DNA from: Nitrosospira sp. Nsp14
GTDB taxonomy: Bacteria > Pseudomonadota > Gammaproteobacteria > Burkholderiales > Nitrosomonadaceae
Direction of reading: 5' to 3'
DNA length: 47,952 nt
Assembly (NCBI RefSeq): GCF_900113575.1
Contig: NZ_FOPV01000022.1
Location: 1-47,952, forward strand
The notes beneath the pieces are model-generated. The model searched no databases and was not told the DNA's origin. It worked only from the letters and a program-made list of their open reading frames with translations. A program made the translations under genes and the position numbers. This document shows, piece by piece, positions 35,397-45,336 of the stretch; the first letter of the stretch is position 1, and each line of letters begins with the position of its first letter.

Positions 35397-37004
35397 ATGT
35401 ATCTTAGCCACTTTGGACTCTCTGAACGCCCATTCAACGATCAAATGGGCAGTGACTTTTTTTTCGAGGGAGGCAACCGTGGAACCACGCTGGATGCGCT
35501 GATTTACCTGCTTACGCACGGCGAGGGGGTTGAGGGCATCGTTGAGGTGACCGGCGAGGATGGCAGCGGAAAATCCACGCTGTGCCGGCTATTGCCGCAA
35601 CGACTGCCCGCGAGCATGATGCTCATAGATTTCGCCCAGGGCTGTCTGCCCAGAGAAGAGCTTCTCCGTTCTCTGGCAGAAAAACTTGATTTTGATTCGA
35701 GCCAAAGCCGCGCTATCGCTGCGGCTGACACTGATGGAATAGGTGAACCGCAGAATGAGGTAGACGTCGAACTCCAGCGCGTGCTGACCGGGATGCGCGC
35801 GGCCGGCGCCCAGATCGTGCTTCTAATGGATGAGGCGCATGACTTGCCGGAGGAAACGCTGGACGCGTTGTGTACGCTATACGATCTGCAGTCGTCCTAT
35901 CACAAGTCGTTTCAAATTGTTCTCTTCGGAGAGCCTCGGCTTGATGAAAGGCTCGCTTTGCCCAAGATGGGCAAGATCAGGGCTCGCGTGGCCCACCACT
36001 TTACGTTGCAACCATTCACCGCTAAAGTCGTGGAGGCTTATTTGGCTTGGCGCCTGGGCTCCGCGGGCTACCGCGGTACCGAAATGTTCAGTCGGTCGGC
36101 GATAAGGTCGATGACGATGGCCTCCTGCGGGCATATCCGGCAATTGGACCTGCTTGCGGCTAATTCGCTGCGGATAGCATATGCTGCCCAAAGTCAGGTA
36201 GTAGACGCGAGCCACGCCAAGGAAGCGATTAGGGGCGTGGGAACCAAGCGCGGCCTCAATTGGAGAAGCTGGCGGCTGGTGCAGGATTTGCCTGATCGCC
36301 GTATCGCCGGCGCGGGCGCGCTTTTCTCTGTAACGCCCCTGGCAGTGATCGTTTTGCTGAGCTGGAGCATTTGGCAAACTCCCGCCACAAGTAATCCCGC
36401 TTCAATTGCTCCAGCACCGTTCGAAGTGGCGGCATCCGCGCCGCTTCTGGGCCCTGTTCCTTCCTCCACCAATCCATCGACATTTGCAAGTGTCATTTCC
36501 AGCGCTCCACCTTCAGCCGCAGCTGCAGTGGCTTCATCCAATGCTCCGACTGCGGTTGTGCCATCCAATTCACCGGCAGAGCCGAAGGCACATGTGCCCG
36601 TTCCTCCCGTACCCTACAACTCGCCTGTTCCAGCTGTGCAACATGGCAGCACCGCTTCTATTGGTGGAGTTAAATTAGCGGGGTACGAGCTGCTGGAGCA
36701 GCGTGTTGAGGCGACTATAAAAACGGTGGGTGCAACCAATCGAGATACTTACACGATTCAGCTTTTTGCCACCGAGAACGTCCAGCCGGACCGGATGGAA
36801 CGATTTCTAGCAAGGGCCCGTAGCCTGGTCGACTTATCGGATCTGTATGTTCACCCGGTAATAAACGGCGATAGGGCCAAATTCAGAGTCACGTATGGCA
36901 TTTATTCCAGCCGCGACCAGGCAAGCGCAGCAGTGGGCGTGCTCCCGGAAAAATATCAAACCTCATTTCAGCCGGAAATCTACGCCTTGAGCGAAATACA
37001 CTGA
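35397..37004 (+). CDS. ExeA-like AAA ATPase fused to a periplasmic SPOR domain
   Basis: 535 residues from ATG 35397 (MYLSHFGLSERPFNDQ, the classic ExeA/GspA opening). Walker A GEDGSGKST lies at residues 53-61 and Walker B is IVLLMDEAHDLP (about 140-150). One membrane helix (about 320-338, SVTPLAVIVLLSWSIW) is followed by a long Pro/Ala/Ser linker. A SPOR domain (about 455-530, YTIQLFATENVQ ... AKFRVTYGIYSSRDQA) likely binds denuded peptidoglycan. The design suggests energy-dependent work at the cell wall, for example machine assembly or septation. No secretion genes are adjacent. Confidence 0.88.
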   Translation: MYLSHFGLSERPFNDQMGSDFFFEGGNRGTTLDALIYLLTHGEGVEGIVEVTGEDGSGKSTLCRLLPQRLPASMMLIDFAQGCLPREELLRSLAEKLDFDSSQSRAIAAADTDGIGEPQNEVDVELQRVLTGMRAAGAQIVLLMDEAHDLPEETLDALCTLYDLQSSYHKSFQIVLFGEPRLDERLALPKMGKIRARVAHHFTLQPFTAKVVEAYLAWRLGSAGYRGTEMFSRSAIRSMTMASCGHIRQLDLLAANSLRIAYAAQSQVVDASHAKEAIRGVGTKRGLNWRSWRLVQDLPDRRIAGAGALFSVTPLAVIVLLSWSIWQTPATSNPASIAPAPFEVAASAPLLGPVPSSTNPSTFASVISSAPPSAAAAVASSNAPTAVVPSNSPAEPKAHVPVPPVPYNSPVPAVQHGSTASIGGVKLAGYELLEQRVEATIKTVGATNRDTYTIQLFATENVQPDRMERFLARARSLVDLSDLYVHPVINGDRAKFRVTYGIYSSRDQASAAVGVLPEKYQTSFQPEIYALSEIH

Positions 37005-37175
37005 CAAGGTTCCCCCGACCAATTTCCATTTCATTTCGGTCGGACTTCATGAAGGGATTGTTAAGGATCGGATAGGTTCGGAGGTGCTTACCATTTTCCT
37101 CGCAGCCCCTCTGCACAGAAAGAAGAACGCCGGGTGTTACAATGGTTCTTATCGATTAAATGTCATATTGATTAT

Positions 37176-37811
37176 ATGCCCCTTCCTCATCTTGCCGCTG
37201 CCCTGAGCGGTCCGATCCTGGATCTGGAGAGATCCGTCCTGGACGCCATGCCGTCAATCGAGCATTGGTTCCGTAATGAATGGCAGAAGCATGCTGTGCC
37301 ATTTTATTGCGCGGTAGATCTGCGCAATAGTGGTTTCAAACTTGCCCCAGTGGATATGAACTTGTTCCCCGGTGGTTTCAATAAGCACTTATGGCATGGG
37401 GATCATAACGGTTACGGATGGCAGCGAAGTGCGCATGCTCAACCGGAGGCAGCGCAACAAAATGGCGGTAGTGAAAAAGGGCCTGCAAGTGACAGAGGTG
37501 AGGTGCAGGAGGGGGTATACACCTTCGAACGGGCTAACGAAGCGGTGGCGGAACTATCTGCATGATTGATCCCTTTGTCGTCGGCGGATTCTACGGGTGC
37601 ATACTGGCCGCGGTATCGATGAAAACCTAATGCGCCGGGAATGCAGTTCGTACCGCTCGCTTTCGAAGATACATGCCCGTTGCCGGATCCGGATGCGCGG
37701 GCGGACTGAGGGATCTAACCGATTCTATGCGTGCGGGTAATTGCCCGGCTGGCGCTGCTGGCGGCGGCGCAAGAGATCGAAAAAGCCTGTCCCACGAAAG
37801 AGTATGGTTGA
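37176..37811 (+). pseudogene. gshA: degraded glutamate-cysteine ligase (proteobacterial ATP-grasp-like type)
   Basis: Recognisable pieces appear in order but in different frames. Residues of the true N-terminus are MPLPHLAAALSGPILDLERS to KLAPVDMNLFPGGFN (37176-37382). Text then jumps to STYGMGIITVTDGSEVRML (from 37384), so roughly 200 residues are missing. VQEGVYTFERANEAV follows (from 37503), then MIDPFVVGGFY (from 37562), VHTGRGIDENL, NAPGMQFVPLAFEDTCPLPD, SNRFYACG, and IARLALLAAAQEIEKA ending at 37811. At least five frame changes separate the pieces. It lies directly upstream of intact gshB, the usual partner. Confidence 0.9.
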
Positions 37812-38026
37812 ATAACGGAGCAGGATAAGCTTCGTCCTTAAGATTTGGCGCTGGGTTAAAAAATTTTTGTGATGCGACCTTCGTCGCTTTTCGTGACGAC
37901 GCGTAGCGTTTCCGCCTTGCGACGGTGTTTTAGCCATTTATCCGCAGAAAGAGCCAACTGAAATGGCTCTGCATGCACCACGGACGTCGGTTCGGTTGGG
38001 GAAAACAGATTTAGGAAGGTCACGAC

Positions 38027-38977
38027 ATGGAACTCGCTTTTATTCTCGACCACCTCGATTCAATCAAGACCTACAAAGACTCGAGCTTTGCCATGATGCG
38101 CGAGGCAGGTTTCCGTGGCCACAAACTCTTCGCCATGCAACAAGGTGACTTAGCGTGGAGGCGGGGAGCGGCGGTTGGATTCGCGCGCGCGCTGGAGCTG
38201 AGCGGGGAAACGAATGAAACCCGCCGCTGGTATCGGGTCGACGAGCCGGAGGAAATCCCATTAAGTGGGTTTGACGTTGTATTAATGCGCAAGGACCCGC
38301 CTTTTGATATGGAGTATGTCTATAGCACCTATTTGCTCGAATTAGCGGAAAACTCCGGTGCGCATGTCATCAATAGCCCCGGGGCGGTGCGAGATAATAA
38401 CGAAAAGCTCGCGATAGCAAAGTTTTCCCAATACACCCCGCCTACGCTGGTCACCAGGCAAGAGCGCCTGATCCGCGATTTTCTGGAAGAACACGGCGAT
38501 ATCGTGCTCAAGCCGCTTGACGGCATGGGAGGAACGAGCGTGTTTCGCATCCATCGCGCCGATCACAACATAGGCGTAATTATAGAAACCCTGACTCATT
38601 ACGGCATGCGCACAGTGATGGCTCAGCGATACATCCCCGAAATCTCGCAAGGTGACAAACGCATTCTGCTGATAGCGGGCAAAGCCGTGCCCTATAGCCT
38701 CGCCCGCATTCCCAGGGCGGGTGAATCCCGCGGCAACCTCAATGTGGGTGCGACAGGCGTAGCGCAGCCACTTACTGAACGCGACCGGGAAATTGCAGAG
38801 GCATTGGGTCCGGTTTTAGCCGGTGACGGTTTGACGCTGGTTGGGCTGGACGTGATAGGGGATTATCTCACGGAGATCAACGTCACCAGCCCCACATGCA
38901 TGCGTGAAATCGAGGACCAAACCGGCTTCAACGTCGCGGGAATGATGCTGGATGCGCTCGAAGAAATGTTTAGCTGA
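38027..38977 (+). CDS. gshB: glutathione synthase
   Basis: ATP-grasp enzyme that joins glycine to gamma-glutamylcysteine. 316 residues, starting MELAFILDHLDSIKTYKDSS. Key stretches are MRKDPPFDMEYVY, VLKPLDGMGGTSVFR in the ATP-grasp fold, and the C-terminal EINVTSPTCMREIE metal/ATP site. The reading frame is intact although the gene upstream for the first step (gshA) is destroyed. The ribosome site is AGGAAGG. Confidence 0.96.
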   Translation: MELAFILDHLDSIKTYKDSSFAMMREAGFRGHKLFAMQQGDLAWRRGAAVGFARALELSGETNETRRWYRVDEPEEIPLSGFDVVLMRKDPPFDMEYVYSTYLLELAENSGAHVINSPGAVRDNNEKLAIAKFSQYTPPTLVTRQERLIRDFLEEHGDIVLKPLDGMGGTSVFRIHRADHNIGVIIETLTHYGMRTVMAQRYIPEISQGDKRILLIAGKAVPYSLARIPRAGESRGNLNVGATGVAQPLTERDREIAEALGPVLAGDGLTLVGLDVIGDYLTEINVTSPTCMREIEDQTGFNVAGMMLDALEEMFS

Positions 38978-39000
38978 TATAGGAAGGAGTCGCTCCCAAC

Positions 39001-39408
39001 ATGATCGGAATTTTAATTATCGCTCACGGCAATCTCGGCGATAGCCTTGTACATTGCGCTAACCATGTTGTGGGAGATAAAGCGCCATACTTGACGGATC
39101 TAAGTATTAGCGTCAATGACGATCCCGATCTTGCGGGAGACACGGCACAAAAACTGATCAAGCAGCTCGACCTTGGCGAGGGCGTGCTGATATTGTGCGA
39201 TATATGCGGCGCAACCCCTTGCAACATCGCTACTCGGTTGGTAATTCCAGGCAGAGTGGAGTGTCTGGCAGGGGTAAACCTGCCGATGCTGGTGCGGGCC
39301 CTTACTTACCGTAATGAACCACTGGCAGTGGTAGTCGAGAAGGCGTTTAACGGTGCCAGGAACGGTGTCATTCCTATATTTCCGGCAGGAGCGCGGAATG
39401 CAATATAA
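39001..39408 (+). CDS. PTS EIIA component, mannose family
   Basis: 135 residues. The phosphorylated histidine is in GILIIAHGNLGDSL (His9). The hydrophobic core ILCDICGATPCNIA is typical of EIIA-Man. With HPr and EI it forms a phosphorylation chain, but no EIIB or EIIC is nearby, suggesting a regulatory rather than sugar-transport role. Its 3' end overlaps the HPr gene by 11 nt. Confidence 0.92.
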   Translation: MIGILIIAHGNLGDSLVHCANHVVGDKAPYLTDLSISVNDDPDLAGDTAQKLIKQLDLGEGVLILCDICGATPCNIATRLVIPGRVECLAGVNLPMLVRALTYRNEPLAVVVEKAFNGARNGVIPIFPAGARNAI

Positions 39409-39667
39409 AGAGGTGAAGATAGAAAACAAATTAGGGTTGCACGCGCGTGCTTCGGCGAAACTCACGCAGCTCGCCTCCCGATACCGCAGCGATGTATGGT
39501 TGTCCCGGAATGAGCGCAAGGTCAATGCAAAAAGCATTATGGGGGTCATGATGCTCGCGGCGAGTCAGGGCGTCACCTTGGGTATAGAAACGACCGGTGT
39601 GGATGAGACTGAAGCGATGCAGGCGCTGGTAAGCCTGATCGAGGGTCGTTTTGGAGAAAGTGAATGA
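39398..39667 (+). CDS. ptsH: phosphocarrier protein HPr
   Basis: 89 residues from ATG 39398. The EI-dependent phospho-His is in LGLHARASAKL. The regulatory serine is in NAKSIMGVMML, the Ser46 region recognised by HPr kinase in organisms that have it. It overlaps the EIIA gene at its start and the EI gene at its end (ATGA), so the three are tightly co-translated. Confidence 0.95.
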   Translation: MQYKEVKIENKLGLHARASAKLTQLASRYRSDVWLSRNERKVNAKSIMGVMMLAASQGVTLGIETTGVDETEAMQALVSLIEGRFGESE

Positions 39668-41391
39668 GCTTTGCAATATATGGTGTGGGTGTTTCCGGAG
39701 GCATTGCGATAGGACGGGCGCATCTTGCCTCTCACGCCGCCCTGGAAGTGGCGCATCATACGTTGCCCCGAGATCAGGTCAGCAATGAGATAGCCCGGCT
39801 CGATACCGCGTTCACCGCGGTTCGTGAAGAGCTTGAGGCATTACATAGGTCGGTGGTCAGCGGCCCGGCAGCAGCCGAGTATGGCGCATTTCTGGATTTG
39901 CACCGCATGATCCTGGACGATCCCACGCTTTCCACCGCGGCCAAAACTTACATTGCCCAAAACCAGTGTAACGCTGAGTGGGCTATTACTCAGCAGATGG
40001 AAGTGCTCATGGCGCAGTTCGAGGAGATTGAGGATCCATATCTTCGAGAACGGAAAACTGACGTGATTCAGGTGGTCGAGCGGGTTCTGAAGGTTCTGCT
40101 GGGCCACCCAGGCTATGTGCCCGCTCAACCCAAGCGGGACGGCGACAGTATCCTGGTTGCTCACGACTTGAGCCCTGCGGATGTAATTCAGTACAAGCAG
40201 CATGCATTTACCGCGTTTCTTACCGACCTTGGGGGCTTGACGTCGCACACCGCGATTGTCGCGCGCAGTCTTAACATTCCCTCCATTGTTGCGCTGCATG
40301 TCGCACGGCGACTCATCCGCGACAATGACGTGCTGATTGTGGATGGCGGACAAGGTGTGGTGATCGTCGATCCCGACGAACATGTATTGTCGGAGTACCG
40401 GCTACGTCAGAGCCAGCTTGAACTCGAAAAGCAGAAACTGAAGCGCCTTAAAACCACGGTTGCCACGACACTTGACGGCACAGTGATAGAGTTGTTTGCA
40501 AACATCGAGCTACCGCAGGATGTTGAACAAGTAAAGGAAAATGGCGCCACCGGAATCGGCTTGTTTCGTAGCGAGTTCCTGTTTCTTAACCGCGCCAGCT
40601 TGCCAGACGAGGATGAGCAATTCGAAGCTTACCGCGCTGTGGCGCGCAAAATGCGTGGCCTGCCGGTAACCATCCGGACCTTCGATCTGGGCGCGGATAA
40701 GAATCTTGACAACGCCAAGCGCGTGGCGGCGAATCCGGCACTGGGTCTGCGCGCCATTCGCTTATGCCTTGCTGAACCGCAAATGTTCAATACGCAGCTA
40801 CGCGCAATTTTGCGCGCCTCACGTTACGGTCAGATTCGTATTCTGGTACCGATGCTCTCCAGTGTTGCAGAAATTACCCAGACATTGCATCTGCTTGAGA
40901 ATGCCAAGCAAAGCTTGCGCAACGACAAGATTCCTTTCGACGAGAAGATCCAAGTCGGGGGAATGGTTGAGATTCCGGCGGCGGCGCTGTGTCTGGATAT
41001 TTTCATGCGTAAACTCGATTTCCTGTCCATCGGCACCAACGACTTGATTCAGTATACGCTTGCGATAGATCGTGCTGACGACACCGTGGCACATCTCTAC
41101 GACTCGTTACACCCGGCGGTTCTGCGCCTGGTGGCTCATATCATCCGCAGCGCCAACCGGACCGGAACGCCCGTGGCCGTGTGCGGGGAAATTGCAGGGG
41201 ACATTGTATTTACCCGTCTGCTGCTTGGTTTTGGGCTCCGCATGTTTTCCATGCATCCGGCACAGCTGTTGACTGTGAAACGGGAAGTCCTGAGGACGAA
41301 TCTCCCCGACGTCATACCCTTGGCGCAAAAGATTCTGAAAGCCGACGACCCTGAGAGAACTCACGTATTACTTGCAAAGTTGAATAGCTGA
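39664..41391 (+). CDS. ptsI: phosphoenolpyruvate-protein phosphotransferase (Enzyme I)
   Basis: Takes phosphate from PEP and passes it to HPr. 575 residues. The phospho-His is in GGLTSHTAIVARS. The PEP-binding barrel shows GIGLFRSEFLFLNR, TIRTFDLGADKN and FLSIGTNDLIQYTLAIDR, and the C-terminal cysteine is in AVCGEIAGD. All motifs are intact. Confidence 0.97.
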   Translation: MSFAIYGVGVSGGIAIGRAHLASHAALEVAHHTLPRDQVSNEIARLDTAFTAVREELEALHRSVVSGPAAAEYGAFLDLHRMILDDPTLSTAAKTYIAQNQCNAEWAITQQMEVLMAQFEEIEDPYLRERKTDVIQVVERVLKVLLGHPGYVPAQPKRDGDSILVAHDLSPADVIQYKQHAFTAFLTDLGGLTSHTAIVARSLNIPSIVALHVARRLIRDNDVLIVDGGQGVVIVDPDEHVLSEYRLRQSQLELEKQKLKRLKTTVATTLDGTVIELFANIELPQDVEQVKENGATGIGLFRSEFLFLNRASLPDEDEQFEAYRAVARKMRGLPVTIRTFDLGADKNLDNAKRVAANPALGLRAIRLCLAEPQMFNTQLRAILRASRYGQIRILVPMLSSVAEITQTLHLLENAKQSLRNDKIPFDEKIQVGGMVEIPAAALCLDIFMRKLDFLSIGTNDLIQYTLAIDRADDTVAHLYDSLHPAVLRLVAHIIRSANRTGTPVAVCGEIAGDIVFTRLLLGFGLRMFSMHPAQLLTVKREVLRTNLPDVIPLAQKILKADDPERTHVLLAKLNS

Positions 41392-41702
41392 TTCATTCCG
41401 GAAAACTTGTCCCTCCGGCGAAAAAGGGAACAAGATGTGTGGATGTCACCTGCATGGAAAGGTCGTTTCTCCGTGCGGCGTGGGATGAACCTATGCAGGC
41501 AGTTGGATTTTTTAGGGCGTGTTTGACTATAATTGCCGGTCACATGTTTCCCGGTCTATTGAATGTCACCAGCTCAGATCAGCGCGATGGCGTAGAAGAA
41601 AAAAATTAAAACGGATTGTTATTCCGTTGGGCGCGACCCACAACGTTTTGTTTGCATGTCCACAGCATTTGCAACACTCCTGAAGAAAACGCTTTCACGT
41701 TA
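41392..41702. other. leader region between ptsI and metX with a likely promoter
   Basis: A bulged hairpin CTTGTCCCT / AGGGAACAAG (41406-41434) follows ptsI and may end its transcript, though no T-run follows. A good -10 box TATAAT is at 41528-41533 with TTGGAT 19 bp upstream as a possible -35. No riboswitch core that I recognise (for example SAM type) is seen. The metX frame extends upstream to 41616 but the conserved protein starts at 41703. Confidence 0.5.
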
Positions 41703-42830
41703 ATGCAAGATACTAACTCGCTAGGCATCGTTACACCGCAAACTGCGTATTTCGATACACCGCTGCATCTAAAGAGCGGGGCCATACTTGAGAACTATCA
41801 GCTGGTATATGAAACCTACGGCGAGCTCAACGCGGCCAAGTCAAATGCCGTGTTGGTTTGCCATGCGCTGTCCGGCAATCATCACCTGGCGGGGGTGTAT
41901 GAGGACAACCCCAAGAGCGTGGGCTGGTGGAACAATATGATTGGCGCGGGCAAGTCGATTGATACCGAGAAGTTTTTCGTAATTGGAGTCAACAATCTCG
42001 GCGGGTGCCATGGTTCGACCGGGCCCGCCAGTATAAATGCGAAGACCGGCAAGTGTTATGGCGCCGATTTTCCAGTGGTTACAGTGGAAGACTGGGTGCA
42101 AGCGCAGGTCCGGTTGGCGGACTATCTGGGCATCGATCAGTTTGCCGCGGTGGCGGGCGGAAGTCTCGGTGGCATGCAGGCGTTGCAATGGACGCTGGAT
42201 TTTCCGCAAAGGGTCCGACATGCTCTGGTTATTGCCGCCGCCGCGAAGTTGACTGCTCAAAACATCGCTTTCAACGACGTGGCGCGCCAAGCGATCATAA
42301 CCGACCCGGATTTTTACGGTGGAGATTACTACTCGCATGGGGCAGTGCCACGGCGGGGGCTACGGCTTGCGCGCATGCTGGGGCATATTACTTACTTGTC
42401 AGATGATTCGATGGCGGCAAAATTCGGAAGGGAGCTGCGTAATGGCGTGCTCGCGTTCGGCTACGATGTTGAGTTCGAAATAGAATCATACCTGCGCTAT
42501 CAGGGAGACAAATTCGCTGACCAGTTCGACGCCAATACATATCTACTGATGACAAAAGCGCTGGATTACTTCGACCCTGCGTACGAGCATAACAATGATC
42601 TGAGCGCGGCATTTCGAGCAGCGAAGGCAAATTTCCTGGTAGTGTCATTTACCACCGACTGGCGCTTCTCGCCCGAGCGGTCGCGCGCGATTGTCAGAGC
42701 ATTGCTGGATAATGAGCTTAACGTCAGTTATGCGGAGATCACGTCCAGTCATGGCCATGACTCCTTCTTGATGGAAGACCGTCATTATCACAAGCTAATA
42801 CGTGCATACATGGACAATATCGCCAGGTGA
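41703..42830 (+). CDS. metX: homoserine O-acyltransferase
   Basis: Alpha/beta-hydrolase enzyme that activates homoserine for methionine synthesis. Acetyl or succinyl specificity cannot be told by eye. 375 residues from ATG 41703. The nucleophile is in [12 protein letters not shown]; the Asp/His of the triad are in [12 protein letters not shown] and [12 protein letters not shown]; the early [12 protein letters not shown] is the oxyanion region. The stop overlaps the metW GTG by 4 nt. Confidence 0.96.
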   Translation: MQDTNSLGIVTPQTAYFDTPLHLKSGAILENYQLVYETYGELNAAKSNAVLVCHALSGNHHLAGVYEDNPKSVGWWNNMIGAGKSIDTEKFFVIGVNNLGGCHGSTGPASINAKTGKCYGADFPVVTVEDWVQAQVRLADYLGIDQFAAVAGGSLGGMQALQWTLDFPQRVRHALVIAAAAKLTAQNIAFNDVARQAIITDPDFYGGDYYSHGAVPRRGLRLARMLGHITYLSDDSMAAKFGRELRNGVLAFGYDVEFEIESYLRYQGDKFADQFDANTYLLMTKALDYFDPAYEHNNDLSAAFRAAKANFLVVSFTTDWRFSPERSRAIVRALLDNELNVSYAEITSSHGHDSFLMEDRHYHKLIRAYMDNIAR

Positions 42831-43492
42831 CCCAATTACCTATCACACAGCCTCTGCCCGAGCAGTATTCCGACGGCACGGATGAATTCGCGGCTCGCTC
42901 GCAAAATGTTTCCAGACCGGATTTCGCGGCTATCGCCGAATGGGTGAAACCTGGTGCGAAAGTGCTTGATCTCGGGTGCGGCGATGGATCGCTGCTGTGC
43001 TTTTTACGGGACGCTCGCAATGTGCACGGCTATGGAGTGGAAATTGACGACTTGAATGTGTTGGCTTGCTTCAGTAATGGCGTGAACGTGATTCAGAGCG
43101 ACCTCGAATCAGGGTTGCAAAGTTTCGAATCAGGATCGTTCGACTACGTAGTACTGTCGCAAACCCTCCAGGCGGTAAAACATACGGAGGGCATTATCAA
43201 GGAGATGTTGCGGGTCAGCAAGGAGGGAATCGTCTCGTTTCCCAACTTCGGATACTGGAAAAACCGTTTGCAGGTCATGGCCGGTCACATGCCAGTCTCT
43301 GAAACACTACCCTATCAGTGGTTTGACACGCCTAACATCCACAACTGCACGCTTGGTGATTTTGAAGAATTCTGTCGTCAACATGGAGCGCGCATTCTCG
43401 AACGCAGGGTTATGAACGGGGGCCGTCTGGTTACCCTGCTACCCAATTTGCTGGGGATGTTAGCGTTTTATCGTTTTGAACAGCAGAAGTAG
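42827..43492 (+). CDS. metW: methionine biosynthesis protein MetW
   Basis: 221 residues with a SAM-methyltransferase-like fold: [15 protein letters not shown] (motif I), [11 protein letters not shown], then [13 protein letters not shown]. The C-terminal [14 protein letters not shown] and the W-F-D-T-P-N-I-H segment are typical of MetW. It is required with MetX in many proteobacteria and probably stimulates it. Start GTG overlaps metX; only 7 bp separate its stop from convergent ampG. Confidence 0.95.
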   Translation: MTQLPITQPLPEQYSDGTDEFAARSQNVSRPDFAAIAEWVKPGAKVLDLGCGDGSLLCFLRDARNVHGYGVEIDDLNVLACFSNGVNVIQSDLESGLQSFESGSFDYVVLSQTLQAVKHTEGIIKEMLRVSKEGIVSFPNFGYWKNRLQVMAGHMPVSETLPYQWFDTPNIHNCTLGDFEEFCRQHGARILERRVMNGGRLVTLLPNLLGMLAFYRFEQQK

Positions 43493-43499
43493 TATCCCG

Positions 43500-44888
43500 C
43501 TACGCTGTATCCGGGGGCCGCGTGACGGATTCGAACTTTGCTCGTCCAGCCAGCCATACCAGAACCAGCACCGGAAGACCCAGTAGCGCGGTACCAGTGA
43601 AAAAACTGGCATAACCATAAGCATCGACAAAGTCTCCGCTGAACCCGGCGATAAACTTCGGCAACAACAGCATCACCGAACTGAAAAGTGCATACTGCGT
43701 AGCGGAATAGGCCGAATTAGTCAATCCGGAGAGATAGGCGATAAAAGCGGAAGAAGCGATTCCGCCAGAGAGATTGTCGGCCGAGATCGTGAATATCAGT
43801 CCTGTCACGTCATGTCCGCGTCCGCTCAGCCAGACGAATAGCAAATTTGTCGTGGCTGATAGCACGGCCCCCAGAAACAGGGTGCGCATGATGCCCATTT
43901 TTGCCGTCAGCACCCCGCCAATGGCCGCGCCAGCGATCGTCATAATTACTCCATACACCTTGGAAACGGTTGCCACCTCATCCTTGGTATAGCCCATGTC
44001 GACATAAAAAGGGTTGCTCATGACACCCATCACCACATCCGAGATACGGTACACGGCTATCAACCCCAGAATCAGAAATGCGTGCCCACCATGACGCACG
44101 ATAAAGTCCCGAAAAGGAGCTACCACCGCGCCATACAGCCAGGCTAGCAGTTGCGTGATCCGAGCGCCGAGATTCCAGTGGGCAATGGCTTCCATGGCGC
44201 GATTTTCATTTTCCGAGATCAGGCGGCTAACCGGAACCTCCGGTTCGCGGATGATGAGCGTGGTAATAATCCCTACTGCCATACACACTGCCATGGCGAA
44301 GTAGGCGGTACGCCAGGGCGCATAATCGTAGGTTGCTGGCGAGGGATCGACGGCCGCGGCGATCCATAGTGCTCCAGCGGAGGCCAGGATCATCGCTATG
44401 CGATAGCCGGCTTGATAAGTGGCGGCCATCGCTCCTTGAAGCCGCGGGGCGACGGCTTCGATCCGGTATGCGTCCAGCGCAATATCCTGGGTTGCCGAAG
44501 CGAAAGCCACAGCCAGGGCAAAAAATACGGTATGGGTTAGATTCTCGACCGGATCGTTCGTAGCCATGCCTGCCAAGGCAGCTGCAATAATAACCTGCGA
44601 TAACAGCAGCCAGGCACGCCGCCGACCCAGCAACCGGGTTAATAGCGGCAATCGCAGGCGATCTACCAGTGGGGACCACATCCATTTAATACCATAAGCC
44701 AGTCCAATCCAGCTTAAATGACCGATAGTCGAGCGATCGATGCCCGCTTCTCGTAACCAAAAGGACAGGGTGCCCATCACTAGCAACAATGGTAATCCGG
44801 CGGAAAAGCCCAGCGATAACATACCCAGCACACGCGGGTGCGTATATATACGGAAAGCATGAAGCCAGCCGGACAGCGCCGTCGACAT
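43500..44888 (-). CDS. ampG: AmpG-type muropeptide permease (MFS)
   Basis: Imports anhydromuropeptides for cell-wall recycling. About 462 residues from ATG 44888 (MSTALSGWLHAFRIYTHPRV); a GTG at 44918 would add ten. Twelve or more membrane helices. Family text: LGFSAGLPLLLVMGTLSFWL, IGLAYGIKWMWSPLVDR, FASATQDIALDAYRIE. Proton-coupled by analogy. Confidence 0.92.
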   Translation of the reverse strand: MSTALSGWLHAFRIYTHPRVLGMLSLGFSAGLPLLLVMGTLSFWLREAGIDRSTIGHLSWIGLAYGIKWMWSPLVDRLRLPLLTRLLGRRRAWLLLSQVIIAAALAGMATNDPVENLTHTVFFALAVAFASATQDIALDAYRIEAVAPRLQGAMAATYQAGYRIAMILASAGALWIAAAVDPSPATYDYAPWRTAYFAMAVCMAVGIITTLIIREPEVPVSRLISENENRAMEAIAHWNLGARITQLLAWLYGAVVAPFRDFIVRHGGHAFLILGLIAVYRISDVVMGVMSNPFYVDMGYTKDEVATVSKVYGVIMTIAGAAIGGVLTAKMGIMRTLFLGAVLSATTNLLFVWLSGRGHDVTGLIFTISADNLSGGIASSAFIAYLSGLTNSAYSATQYALFSSVMLLLPKFIAGFSGDFVDAYGYASFFTGTALLGLPVLVLVWLAGRAKFESVTRPPDTA

Positions 44889-44918
44889 TATCTTGGCGCC
44901 GTCATTCGGGCGGGACAC

Positions 44919-45336
44919 CAGCGATGCGGTGGCCTGTAGAGGGGTGGTTCACTATGTAGTGGAGAACCTATCGAAGGGAAATATGATGCCCTTGTATTGC
45001 AGACTCCCGGTTCAGCAATCCGCGGGGCAAACTTTGTAGTCCATTTCATAACATGATTACGCAAAATAAAGCCCGGGTGGCGCGCGAGTTATTATTACAA
45101 GCGCATGCGAAGGAAACTCTGAGCAAATGCCTTCGCAGAGCGCGTTGTTCGCGGCGATGGTGATTGTCCCCCGGGCGCCCGTCCTACAAAATTAAAGCTT
45201 GACCTATGACATAAAGGAGTGCGACCCGGCGAGTATCGATTTTGCCGCAACTCGAAGGAACAGGCTTTGTCCGCCGTCTCACCGAAGACTGTTCAGAGAT
45301 GCGGGGCGTGATGACTCAATCCTTCTGGGAATCGGA
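44919..45336. other. gene-free stretch between ampG and xthA
   Basis: No frame resembles a protein. A 7-bp inverted repeat GCGAAGG / CCTTCGC with a 16-nt loop spans 45107-45136. A GC-rich CCCGGGCG segment lies near 45171. The region should hold the ampG promoter and the xthA transcript end. Confidence 0.45.
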
